From contig CAIVKO010000140.1 in NCBI GenBank assembly GCA_903906515.1, positions 1 to 49,581 on the forward strand: 49,581 nucleotides of DNA, in the 5' to 3' direction. The translations under genes were made by a program, and so were the position numbers. The stretch comes from Akkermansiaceae bacterium (GTDB lineage: Bacteria; Verrucomicrobiota; Verrucomicrobiia; Verrucomicrobiales; Akkermansiaceae). Positions 1 to 7,806 of this stretch are shown here, one piece after another. A model generated the notes under the pieces. It was not told where the DNA came from, ran no database searches, and was given only the letters and a program-made list of their open reading frames with translations. Position 1 is the stretch's first letter; the number at the start of each line of letters is the position of its first letter.

Positions 1-600
1 CACCACCTTGATGTCAGCGCAGAACGGCATGGTGGCGACCACTATCGTCGCCGGAATGAGCATTTTGAAAACCTGTTGCAGCTTGCACGGCACGGATTCG
101 TATTTGATGCAGTGCTTGCAAAGACTCAGGAACGCGCAACGTTCCTTGGGTGCGCTGAGTTTGATGATGCGACTGTCCACGGCTTCCAGTACGGCCCAAA
201 TTATGAACGCAAATCCCACGACCATGCCGTAGTTGTGGAGAAACTCCCAGAAGTCCGAATGTCCGCCGAAACGAAGATAGTTCACCGTGCAGGCGTTTTC
301 CCCCAGCCAGAATGCGATCAATCCCCGTCGCAGGGCCGTGAGATCCGGTTCGGTGCGCCGCCACAACCACACGATCCAGACCAATGAAAGCAGCATGTAA
401 ACCGGCTTGACGACAAATGCGCAAAGCACTGCCAGCCACTGCTCCGCAGGGCTCATCTGGCGTGTGACCAAGGCCGCGCACTTGGCGCTGGAAATGCCGA
501 ATCCCTCGGTACCCATAAACTGATAGATCACCACCGCCATACCGCCAACGACCAGGATGGTCAGCCAGAGTAGTATGTTTGATTGTGGTTTCGCGTTCAT
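1..600 (-). CDS. Polytopic membrane protein with Cys motif, 3' end outside window
   Basis: The frame is open from an ATG at 600 down to the left window edge (200 codons seen), so the C-terminus is missing. Hydrophobic stretches at about residues 9-27, 50-75, 88-100, 120-142 and 178-195 indicate an inner-membrane protein. Between the last two helices is a Cys cluster, C155, C161, C164 and C172, spaced C-x5-C-x2-C-x7-C, which could bind a metal or cofactor. The ATG overlaps the stop of the upstream radical SAM gene as ATGA (597-600), so the two are probably translationally coupled and the protein belongs to the acyl-chain operon. I do not recognise the family. A role in moving or modifying the lipid product, or as a membrane redox partner, is only a guess. 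Confidence 0.75.
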   Translation of the reverse strand, partial: MNAKPQSNILLWLTILVVGGMAVVIYQFMGTEGFGISSAKCAALVTRQMSPAEQWLAVLCAFVVKPVYMLLSLVWIVWLWRRTEPDLTALRRGLIAFWLGENACTVNYLRFGGHSDFWEFLHNYGMVVGFAFIIWAVLEAVDSRIIKLSAPKERCAFLSLCKHCIKYESVPCKLQQVFKMLIPATIVVATMPFCADIKVV

Positions 601-2036
601 ATCCTTCCCCGCCGGAGATTGTTGAAGACGCAGGCAGGCATCAGTTTGCCGTCCGGTTGCGGATAGACCTGGCAACATTTGCGGACCCTCGCAAGATCGA
701 AGGTGTCGGGATCCATGAACTGATGGATGAAGATGGATTTCACGGATCGCTCGCCGGTTTCCATCGCTTTGCGCGGTGAATAACCGCCTGCGGTTGCAGT
801 GGTCAGCAGCTTTCGCACCGCCTTCAAGGCCTGGTCGGACAGGAATGGGTTGCACGCGCAGGACGGCCCACATCCGCTTTCCTCCGAAGCACGGCCGATG
901 CCCGGGAGTTGTGGCATTCCCGCCCAGATGTCATAGACGGCATCGGTGACTTGTTGGAAACTGTCCGCATCCGTGCCGAAGATGGCGCGGTTTTGAATCA
1001 GGCCGAGGTAGCGCTCGGCGCTCACGAGTCGCTTGATCGGAATGAAGCGTTCGCCTTCGTTCTTCAAATAGAAAGCCAGGGAAAAACAGGCCGGATGGCT
1101 GCACGGCAGTGGCGAGAAATCCTCCGGGGTGACCGTGCCATCACCCGCGCCGTTGAGGGCGGCGATGACATCGGGAATGGTTGTCGCATCCAGTGGTCGT
1201 TCCATGTGAGTGCCATTGCCATTGTAGGCGGCCGGTTGGAACATCACGCTCAGGATGTGGTCGTGTCGGAATAACAGATCGGCGATGTCTTTTACCTGAT
1301 GGTCGTTGATGCCTTTTGCGATGGTGGCGGTTAGAGACATGGGCGCGTTGAGATCGCCGCACAACTGGATGAGTCGGAGCTTTTCCTCGAGCAGCGGTTT
1401 TCCGCGTAACTTCATGTAAATGTCATCGCTGATGCCGTCGAATTGCAACGAGATAATCACATTGCGCTCGGCCAGAAATCGCAGGAGATCCTCGTTTCTC
1501 ACAAGCACCGTGCCGCTGGTGGAAACACTCACCCGGAGAATCTCCTTGCGGGACAGGCATTCCTCGACAATTTCGCGAAAATGCGGATTCACCGTTGGTT
1601 CTCCACCTGATAGATTCACCACATCGATACGCCCTTCGGATCGGATGAGCGAGTCGAGCATGATGGCGACGTCCTCACGCGTCAGGTGGCGATTTCCCGG
1701 GTTTTCCACCAGGCAGATAGGGCAGTCCAGGTTGCAGTGATCGGTGATTTCAAGGATGGGCAGGCAGACATGCTGCTCGTGATCCGGGCAGAGTCCGCAG
1801 GAATCCGGGCAGCCGCAACTCTCGGTGGCGAATTCATGAGGGATGGTTGCGGGGCTGTGAAAATCCGCCAGTTTCAGATAGGCGTCCGCATCGCTGTGGA
1901 CGCGGGCCTTTTGAAAGCCGTGTTCCGGGCAGATTTTGTGAAACCAAACGCCGCCGTCTTCAATGAGCACTTGCGCCGGTATCAGTCGACGGCAAACACG
2001 GCAAAGCGATTGGGTGGTGGTGAGGTAGGTGCTCAT
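597..2036 (-). CDS. Radical SAM protein, MJ0619/tetraether-synthase-like (second paralogue)
   Basis: 479 residues. The radical SAM triad CxxxCxxC is at C101, C105 and C108, followed by a GGEPT loop. Ahead of it are a rubredoxin-like N-terminal motif (C12, C15, then CPEHG with C36) and an auxiliary Cys block (C74, C76, C80, C83, C91). A late PCSHPACF motif adds two more Cys. This layout is that of the COG1964 family, which includes the methanopterin methylase MJ0619 and archaeal tetraether lipid synthase, enzymes that use the 5'-deoxyadenosyl radical to methylate or to join unactivated carbons. It overlaps the preceding radical SAM gene by ATGA (2033-2036) and the following membrane gene likewise. 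Its place in an acyl-chain operon suggests that its substrate is a fatty acyl group; the actual reaction (methylation, cyclisation or chain coupling) cannot be read from the sequence. Confidence 0.9.
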   Translation of the reverse strand: MSTYLTTTQSLCRVCRRLIPAQVLIEDGGVWFHKICPEHGFQKARVHSDADAYLKLADFHSPATIPHEFATESCGCPDSCGLCPDHEQHVCLPILEITDHCNLDCPICLVENPGNRHLTREDVAIMLDSLIRSEGRIDVVNLSGGEPTVNPHFREIVEECLSRKEILRVSVSTSGTVLVRNEDLLRFLAERNVIISLQFDGISDDIYMKLRGKPLLEEKLRLIQLCGDLNAPMSLTATIAKGINDHQVKDIADLLFRHDHILSVMFQPAAYNGNGTHMERPLDATTIPDVIAALNGAGDGTVTPEDFSPLPCSHPACFSLAFYLKNEGERFIPIKRLVSAERYLGLIQNRAIFGTDADSFQQVTDAVYDIWAGMPQLPGIGRASEESGCGPSCACNPFLSDQALKAVRKLLTTATAGGYSPRKAMETGERSVKSIFIHQFMDPDTFDLARVRKCCQVYPQPDGKLMPACVFNNLRRGRI

Positions 2037-3445
2037 CGGCAGGAGTCCTTCCAGAACCGCGGATCTTTCTGGCGATAGAATAGGTTGTAGGCGCAGGCGG
2101 GAATCAGGCGGCCGTCAGGGTCCGGTACTTGATCGGGGCAGGCGACCAAACGGGCGAGGTCCAGCGTATCCTCGTCCATGTGCGAATGCAGATAGACGGT
2201 GAGCAGGCTGTCCTCGGCCACGCGCTGGCGCTGGGCTTGGGTGAGAGACCGGCCGGGCGGATACATGTTGTCCAACAGGCGTCGGACCACTGGCAGTAAA
2301 CCGGCCGAGTCACCAGCCGCCCACAAGCGGTCGATGGCGACTTGAAACAATGTCTGACTGCGTTCATCCGGCTGCATTAGATATCCTTGCCCCAGCATTT
2401 CACGGAGTTCGGCTACGGTAAAAATATCGGTTAGTGAATAAAGATTGCCATGATCCTTTAGATAATAGGCCACGCTATAGCATAGTGGATGTGCCCCGGC
2501 ATGGGGGAAGAAGTGGCTGGCGCGCATGGTCCCGCCTGTTGCGGTTTCGATCGCTCCGGCGGCGGCGTCCAGTGGCATCGTCTCGTGCGGTTTGAAGTTC
2601 GCGCCGCCTTGGCCGGTGAAGGTCATCGTTTGAATTGTGATGCTGCGGACCACGCTGTGTTTTTTTGCCAACTCGATCACACCACCGATTTCGTCCTCGT
2701 TCAGTCCGCGAATCATCACATTCAACAATGTGGTGCCGATGCCGAAGCGCTCAAGATTTTCCAAGGCGCGAAGTTTGCGCCCGATCACATCACCTCCATG
2801 GATTTTCACAGCGGTTTCAGGGCGGAAGGTGTCGAATGAGAGCACCACATAAACTCCCAGATTCGCCAGGGCGCGGCACAGCTCTTCCTCTTTTGCGATA
2901 CGCAGGCCGTTGGTGTTCATCGTCACGCGGCCGATCTCCGGGCGCTGACATTCTTCCAGCAGCGAGAGAATCTCGGGATGCATGGTGGGCTCGCCGCCGG
3001 TGATGTTGATGAGATCGAATGGTCCGGCCCGTTCGATCAGCCGGTCTAACAATCCGCGCAGCTCTTCGCGCGACATGTGATATTGCCGGTCGCTGCGGTT
3101 GTAGGTGAAACAGATCGGACAATCCATGTTGCAGGCATTGGTGACCGAGAACACCGGCAGGCGACAGGAATTGGCATGGAACGCGCATGGCCCGCAATCA
3201 TGGGGGCAGCCGTGCACCACCGGATTTCCCGGTAATTTCGACGGTTTGCAGTTTACTGTTTGGCGGATGCGGTCCTGATACCAAGCCAGATCATCCGCAA
3301 TGCGGACCCGGTTGGGGCCGCAGGTCGGGCAGAGCCGTTCCTGATAGACCACGCCGCCCTCCTCGATGACCCGCGCGGGAACCAGTGCTCGGCATTCGCG
3401 GCACATGCCGCTGACGGTTCCCAGATAAGTGTAAGGGCGTTGCAT
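2033..3445 (-). CDS. Radical SAM protein, MJ0619/tetraether-synthase-like (first paralogue)
   Basis: 470 residues, homologous over its full length to the next gene. It has C105-x3-C109-x2-C112 for the SAM-binding 4Fe-4S cluster, GGEP at 150-153, an N-terminal C15-x2-C18 / C39-x2-C42 rubredoxin-like motif and an auxiliary Cys set at C80, C84, C87 and C94. In the C-terminal motif, where the paralogue has PCSHPAC, this protein has HAGAHPLC, so one of the two Cys is absent and cluster number or function may differ. It starts 2 bp after the hotdog-fold gene and overlaps the second radical SAM gene by 4 bp. Family knowledge (COG1964) points to methylation or C-C bond formation at unactivated carbon. 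A lipid substrate is inferred from the operon. Confidence 0.9.
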   Translation of the reverse strand: MQRPYTYLGTVSGMCRECRALVPARVIEEGGVVYQERLCPTCGPNRVRIADDLAWYQDRIRQTVNCKPSKLPGNPVVHGCPHDCGPCAFHANSCRLPVFSVTNACNMDCPICFTYNRSDRQYHMSREELRGLLDRLIERAGPFDLINITGGEPTMHPEILSLLEECQRPEIGRVTMNTNGLRIAKEEELCRALANLGVYVVLSFDTFRPETAVKIHGGDVIGRKLRALENLERFGIGTTLLNVMIRGLNEDEIGGVIELAKKHSVVRSITIQTMTFTGQGGANFKPHETMPLDAAAGAIETATGGTMRASHFFPHAGAHPLCYSVAYYLKDHGNLYSLTDIFTVAELREMLGQGYLMQPDERSQTLFQVAIDRLWAAGDSAGLLPVVRRLLDNMYPPGRSLTQAQRQRVAEDSLLTVYLHSHMDEDTLDLARLVACPDQVPDPDGRLIPACAYNLFYRQKDPRFWKDSCR

Positions 3446-3447
3446 GG

Positions 3448-3906
3448 TCAGGTGGCTTGTGGCTCTGGTCGATGGATTTCGGAATATAAAACCCGCAGAT
3501 CATCCGGGTTGAAATAGTCATCGATGGGAATGGCAGCTCCCAGGCAGCCCGTGCCACTGATGACGAGTTGACCATCCACACGTCCTTCCCCGGTTAACTC
3601 GAAGCCATTGTCGTTCTGGTTTACCATTTTCACTTCCATGCGCACCACCTCACCCGGGCGCAGAGAGTTGTGGAATTGCACGTCTTGGATGCGGATGATC
3701 ATGCCCATGCGCTTGAAGTCCGTGGACAGCAGAATCAGCCAGTTGCCCAGTTGGAGCATGCTTTCTAGCAAAAGCATCTCGGGCATCCGTGGTTCATCGC
3801 CGAAGGCCTCCTTGAGTGAATACTCCTCGAAGGAAACCGCCTTGAGCCCCGTGATGCGCTCATGGGGCTGCCAAGATGTGATGCGATCCACAAAGCGGAA
3901 TTTCAT
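3448..3906 (-). CDS. FabZ-like hotdog protein lacking the catalytic His
   Basis: 152 residues in the beta-hydroxyacyl-ACP dehydratase (FabZ/FabA-like) fold. It aligns along its length with the other dehydratase of this operon (8959-9408): both begin with a RFxxxDRIT-type segment and keep the MPxxLLLEsM helix with Glu48. Where FabZ has the catalytic His in a DHFP motif, this protein has EAFG, so residue 34 is Ala. It is therefore probably not an active dehydratase by itself. It may be a structural partner of the intact enzyme in a heteromeric dehydratase or a carrier of another activity such as a thioesterase. Its ATG overlaps the stop of the SDR gene by ATGA (3903-3906), and the radical SAM gene follows 2 bp after its stop. 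Confidence 0.85.
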   Translation of the reverse strand: MKFRFVDRITSWQPHERITGLKAVSFEEYSLKEAFGDEPRMPEMLLLESMLQLGNWLILLSTDFKRMGMIIRIQDVQFHNSLRPGEVVRMEVKMVNQNDNGFELTGEGRVDGQLVISGTGCLGAAIPIDDYFNPDDLRVLYSEIHRPEPQAT

Positions 3907-4637
3907 ATACCTCCGTCCACTTGAATGGCCTGGGCGTTGATGTAGGCCGCGCGGTCGCTGGCGAGAAACGCCACCAACTCAGCCACTTCCTCGGGTTTTC
4001 CTGCGCGGCCCAGTGTGCAATGCTGCTCATAGTCCACACGCTGTTTGTCCGGCACCTGCACGCTCACGCCATCGGTGAGCAGGCCGGGAACCACCGCATT
4101 CACGCGGATCTGATAGCGCGCCATCTCGCGGGCGAGCGAGAGCGTGAAGCCCATCACCGCGCTCTTGGCGGTGGCGTAATGTACCGGGACTTCCAGCACA
4201 CGCATGCCTGCCAGTGATCCAAGGTTGACGATCGCGCCACGCTGCCGCCGGATCATGGGGCGTATAAACGCTTTGGTGACCAGAAACATGCCCTTCACGT
4301 TCACGTTCATAATCAGGTCCCAGTCGTCCTCCTCGATCAACGCGAAGGGCATCACCTGGGTGAGTCCGGCATTGTTGATCAGAATGTCCACCGGGCCGAG
4401 ATCCTGCTCGATCGTAGCGGCGAGTTGTTGCGATTCCATGCCGCTGAGCACATCCAGCGGATAGGCTTTGACCGAGCCGCCTTTGGAGGCGAGTTCCTTC
4501 TCCAAGGCGAGTGCTTTCTCGGGCTGGTTGTGGTAGGAAAACGCCACCTGCGCGCCATGGGTTGTTAGACAACGGACGATGGCGGCTCCGACAGCCCCGC
4601 TGCCACCTGAAACAAAGGCGGTTTTTCCCTTAAGCAT
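3903..4637 (-). CDS. FabG-like 3-oxoacyl-ACP reductase (SDR), second copy
   Basis: 244 residues, a classical short-chain dehydrogenase. It has a Gly-rich NAD(P) motif GGSGAVG (about residues 11-17), NNAG at 88-91, catalytic Ser141 and the YxxxK pair Tyr154/Lys158, and ends in the usual QVDGGI segment. The expected role is NAD(P)H-dependent reduction of beta-ketoacyl-ACP in the chain-extension cycle. It overlaps the ACP gene by 8 bp and the hotdog gene by 4 bp. Two ketoreductases in one operon suggest either different chain-length ranges or one reduction of a non-standard substrate. The first residue of its Gly motif run (GGSGAVG instead of GASRGIG) makes it the more divergent of the two. Confidence 0.92.
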   Translation of the reverse strand: MLKGKTAFVSGGSGAVGAAIVRCLTTHGAQVAFSYHNQPEKALALEKELASKGGSVKAYPLDVLSGMESQQLAATIEQDLGPVDILINNAGLTQVMPFALIEEDDWDLIMNVNVKGMFLVTKAFIRPMIRRQRGAIVNLGSLAGMRVLEVPVHYATAKSAVMGFTLSLAREMARYQIRVNAVVPGLLTDGVSVQVPDKQRVDYEQHCTLGRAGKPEEVAELVAFLASDRAAYINAQAIQVDGGI

Positions 4638-5046
4638 CGGTGCCTCCTTCTGTGGCCGGTGTGAGCTTGCGTTGGATCAGACTCACGAAAAACCCAACGG
4701 TCAGGAGAGCGGGAAGATCCGCCTTGCGCAGGCCCGTGACCAGTTTTGCAGGGTTCAGTTCGGGGGCGGCGCGGCGGAGTTCAGCCAGTGCCTCTTCGGT
4801 GAGTTGTCCGTCCTTTTCAAAGACGCCGCCGGGTAATTGGTTGATGGCCTGCCGTTCCAGTTCGTTGGCCTCTATGCGCACTTTGAAGGCCTCCTCGATG
4901 CGGAAGGTCAGGTCGAGCAGATCGATCGACTCCGCGCCAAGGTGGGCCACCAGTTCGCTGTGCGGATGGATCTCTGCGGGACGAACGCCCAGGACTTCCT
5001 CCAACAGGGGTTTCAGTTTTTCGAGGATTTCAGTTTCGGTCATCAT
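4630..5046 (-). CDS. Acyl carrier protein with C-terminal extension
   Basis: 138 residues, against about 80 for an ordinary ACP. Residues 5-75 form the carrier domain, with the phosphopantetheine site Ser40 in GAESIDLLDL (an ESI variant of the usual DSL). The remaining 60 residues include a helix-rich stretch with an LTEEALAELRR segment and a hydrophobic LLTVGFFVSLI segment, which may dock onto partner enzymes or a membrane. Long ACPs with GAESID motifs are, from memory, common near special fatty-acid-type genes in Planctomycetes and relatives. Two ATG codons are adjacent at 5041-5046; either could start the gene. It is the only carrier protein visible and is presumably the scaffold for the operon's acyl chain. 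Confidence 0.92.
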   Translation of the reverse strand: MMTETEILEKLKPLLEEVLGVRPAEIHPHSELVAHLGAESIDLLDLTFRIEEAFKVRIEANELERQAINQLPGGVFEKDGQLTEEALAELRRAAPELNPAKLVTGLRKADLPALLTVGFFVSLIQRKLTPATEGGTDA

Positions 5047-5145
5047 GAGAAAGTGGCTAAGGTTTCGTCGTCAAAGGCCTTGAGGAGGTTTGCGCTCTGA
5101 ATGATTGGTTGGGTTGCTGAAAACTGCTGGATTCGTTGAAGAGGA

Positions 5146-5826
5146 TCATGTGCATGGCGGATTTTCACTATGACTTACCTCGGAAATCGGCGGCAGGGAA
5201 CGGACTGGATCAAGGTCGAATTCAGCAATCTGTTCAAGAGTTTTCCGGCGTGGTGGTTGGGGAATGCCATCCGGGTGTCCCACCGCGATCAGGCTGGTGA
5301 TGGCGAAGCCAGGCGGCACTTGCAGGGTTTTTGCGAGATCATCGGCGAGCAGTGGCGCGCTCATGACGCAGGTTCCGAGTCCCAGGGTGTGGGCCGCCAG
5401 CAGGAGGTTTTGCATGGCCATGGCCACGCTGAGCGGTTCGCCGGAAACCAGTTCAGGATGTGGGGTGATTTTCCACAGCCCTGCAGCCGCTGCGATGGGC
5501 AGCTTGTGCATGGCCACGATCAACACCGGGGCGTCGGCGAAAAAGGTGCCGTATTGGACAAGTCCGGCCGAGTGCACGGCGGCTACCTCGGGCAGGGATC
5601 GTAGTTTGGTTTCCATACCCGCGCGCACCTGCTCAGCGATTTCACGAATCCGTTCACGCTCCTCGATGATGAAAAATTTCCACGGCTGGCGGTTGTGGTT
5701 GGAGGGAGCCCAGCGTGCGGCATCTAACAAACGATTCAAATCCTGGCGGATGACCGGACGATCCTCGAAGTGCCGGACGGAACGGCGGGTTTTGAGGAGT
5801 TCAAGAAGTTGTTCGTAGGTGATCAT
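5146..5826 (-). CDS. Nitroreductase-family flavoprotein
   Basis: 226 residues with the hallmarks of the FMN-dependent nitroreductase fold: an N-terminal LLKTRRSVRHF, then RWAPSNHNRQPWKFF (FMN-binding) and a C-terminal IAVGHPDG segment. Members reduce nitro groups, quinones, flavins or activated double bonds, and some act as dehydrogenases in biosynthetic clusters. Its ATG overlaps the stop of the SDR gene (ATGA, 5823-5826), so it belongs to the acyl-chain operon. No FabI, FabK or FabL-type enoyl reductase is present here, so it may serve as enoyl reductase or as a desaturating oxidase on the ACP-bound chain; this is inference. A 99-bp gap separates it from the ACP gene, the largest gap in the operon. 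Confidence 0.88.
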   Translation of the reverse strand: MITYEQLLELLKTRRSVRHFEDRPVIRQDLNRLLDAARWAPSNHNRQPWKFFIIEERERIREIAEQVRAGMETKLRSLPEVAAVHSAGLVQYGTFFADAPVLIVAMHKLPIAAAAGLWKITPHPELVSGEPLSVAMAMQNLLLAAHTLGLGTCVMSAPLLADDLAKTLQVPPGFAITSLIAVGHPDGIPQPPRRKTLEQIAEFDLDPVRSLPPISEVSHSENPPCT

Positions 5827-6569
5827 GTATTCAATCCAAAGCCTCCATCCACATGAAATACCTGTGCGGTGATGTATGCAGCTTCTTCAGTTGTTAGAAA
5901 TCCAACCAGCCCGGCCACCTCCTCCGGTTGGCCTGCGCGCTTCAGCAGGATATGGGACAAGATCCGCTCCCGGTGTTGTTCGAGAACGGCACGGGACATG
6001 TCAGTTTCGATCACGCCGGGGGCCACTGCGTTGACAAGGATGCCGCGGGGTGCCAGTTCGATCGCCAATGCGCGCGTAAGGCCCTCGATTCCCGCCTTGG
6101 CGGCGGCGTAGTTCGCCTGGCCTCGTCCGCCCCGGTTTGCCACCACTGATGAGAGATTGATGATGCGGCCCCAGCGGCCGAGTACCATGAATTTGGCGCA
6201 GGCCCTCGCCAGGTTGAACGAACCGGTTAGACATACATTCAACACCTGTGCCCAAGCAGTGTCACTCATTGCCAAGGCCGGTGCTTCATCGACGATTCCG
6301 GCGTTGTTCACCAGAATATCGAGGCTGCCGCAGCGCTGTTTGATCGACTCGGCGACATTCTGGCAGTTCACCGGGTCCGTCACTTCAAGCTGCACTGCAA
6401 ATGCCGTGCCGCCCGCCTTCTGGATTTCTTCCACCACCGTGTGCGCCTCCTCTTCACGCCGGTGAAAGCCCACGGCCACCTGATGGCCCCGCCGTGCCAG
6501 GTCTATCGCGATGGCGCGACCGATGCCGCGCGATGCTCCGCTCACCAATGCCACCCGTTCATTCTTCAT
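5823..6569 (-). CDS. FabG-like 3-oxoacyl-ACP reductase (SDR), first copy
   Basis: 248 residues from the ATG at 6569; an in-frame TTG three codons upstream (6578) is the alternative. It is a canonical FabG: GASRGIG cofactor motif near the N-terminus, NNAG, active-site Ser in NLSS, Tyr154 and Lys158 in YAAAK, and a VDGGFG end. It should reduce beta-ketoacyl-ACP with NAD(P)H. It overlaps the ketosynthase gene by 11 bp upstream and the nitroreductase gene by 4 bp downstream, which argues for coupled translation. Compared with the other SDR of the operon it is closer to housekeeping FabG, but its position ties it to the special chain-extension system. Confidence 0.93.
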   Translation of the reverse strand: MKNERVALVSGASRGIGRAIAIDLARRGHQVAVGFHRREEEAHTVVEEIQKAGGTAFAVQLEVTDPVNCQNVAESIKQRCGSLDILVNNAGIVDEAPALAMSDTAWAQVLNVCLTGSFNLARACAKFMVLGRWGRIINLSSVVANRGGRGQANYAAAKAGIEGLTRALAIELAPRGILVNAVAPGVIETDMSRAVLEQHRERILSHILLKRAGQPEEVAGLVGFLTTEEAAYITAQVFHVDGGFGLNT

Positions 6570-7806
6570 ACTTGCCAAAAATCAGAGTTGCGTTTTGCCC
6601 GCCGAAACCAAACGAATTGGACAACACGACCTTGCCGTCAAAGACCCTCCTGCCCTCGGGGACGTAGTCAAGGTCGCATTGCGGGTCGGGCTGGTCAAGA
6701 TTGATCGTGGGTGGCATCCAGCCGGTGTGCAAGGTCAACGCCGAAGCGGCCGCTTCCAGCGCGCCACTGGCCGCGATGAGGTGGCCGGTCATGGATTTGT
6801 TAGCCGTCACCGGGATAGCGAACGCGTGATGCCCCAACGCCTCCTTGAGCGCGTGTGTTTCCGCACTGTCGTTCTTGGGAGTGCCGGTGCCGTGGGCGTT
6901 GATGCCGTCCACTTGCTGCGCATGCAGGCCGGCATCGACCAACGCGCGCTTCATACTGCGCACCGCGCCCCTGCCGCCTGGTTCTGGATCGGTGGCCCGG
7001 TAGGCGTCGAGGGAAGTGCCATATCCCAACACTTCCGCGTAGATTCGCGCGTTTCGGCGATGGGCGTGTGATAATGTTTCCAGCACCAGAAACGCAGCAC
7101 CTTCGCCTAACACCGTGCCCTGCCTCGTGGCATCAAACGGACGACAGGCTTGTTGCGGACGGTCGTTTTCGGTGGAAAGAATCCGCAGCAGGCTGAAGCC
7201 GCCGAGCCCAAGTGGATTCAACACGCTGTCAGCCGCACCGGTGACGGCTAGCTCGCACCATCCTGCCCGCAAGCGTCGGAACGCTTCGCCAATCACCTGA
7301 GTGCCCGCCGCGCAGGCCGAGCAATTGGTGATTTGTCCACCGCGGAAACCATAATGGGCACCCATGATGTGGGCGAGTCGATCCAGCGGGGTCTGCAATC
7401 GAATGCCACTTTGACTGACCATCGCCTGAATCAAGTCGTGTGCATCGGACGCCATGCCTGCCTGCTCTAACGGAAACGATTCCAGGCTCACACCGGTGAA
7501 AACCGCCGCCGTGTGGAGATCCTCCCGTTCCAGCGCCGCGTCGCGAATGGCCTGGCTGGAGGCGGTTAGACCGAGCCGGATCTTGCGGTCGGTTTCATGG
7601 ACAACCTCAGGAAACTCTCTGGCGAGACCTGCGGGATCGAGGTCTTTCACTTCTCCTCCGATGCGCACCGTCAGAGTGCTGGCATCGAAAAGCGTGACGG
7701 GGCCGATGCCCGATTTTCCGGCCAGCAGGTTTTCCCAGAATCCTGCGACCGTGCTGCCCACTGGTGAGCACACGCCGATGCCGGTGATGACGACGCGGTT
7801 TCTCAT
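6559..7806 (-). CDS. Beta-ketoacyl-ACP synthase II-like, catalytically intact
   Basis: 415 residues, the usual FabF length. All catalytic residues are visible: nucleophile Cys165 in SACAAG, His305 in NAHGTGT, and Lys337 and His342 in ANKSMTGH. It performs decarboxylating Claisen condensation of malonyl-ACP with the growing chain. The ATG overlaps the end of the gene for the inactive ketosynthase-like partner (ATGA, 7803-7806), the same arrangement as the KS/chain-length-factor pairs of type II polyketide and aryl-polyene systems. It most likely works as a heterodimer with that partner. An orphan role as housekeeping FabF is less likely given the operon. Confidence 0.94.
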   Translation of the reverse strand: MRNRVVITGIGVCSPVGSTVAGFWENLLAGKSGIGPVTLFDASTLTVRIGGEVKDLDPAGLAREFPEVVHETDRKIRLGLTASSQAIRDAALEREDLHTAAVFTGVSLESFPLEQAGMASDAHDLIQAMVSQSGIRLQTPLDRLAHIMGAHYGFRGGQITNCSACAAGTQVIGEAFRRLRAGWCELAVTGAADSVLNPLGLGGFSLLRILSTENDRPQQACRPFDATRQGTVLGEGAAFLVLETLSHAHRRNARIYAEVLGYGTSLDAYRATDPEPGGRGAVRSMKRALVDAGLHAQQVDGINAHGTGTPKNDSAETHALKEALGHHAFAIPVTANKSMTGHLIAASGALEAAASALTLHTGWMPPTINLDQPDPQCDLDYVPEGRRVFDGKVVLSNSFGFGGQNATLIFGKYEE

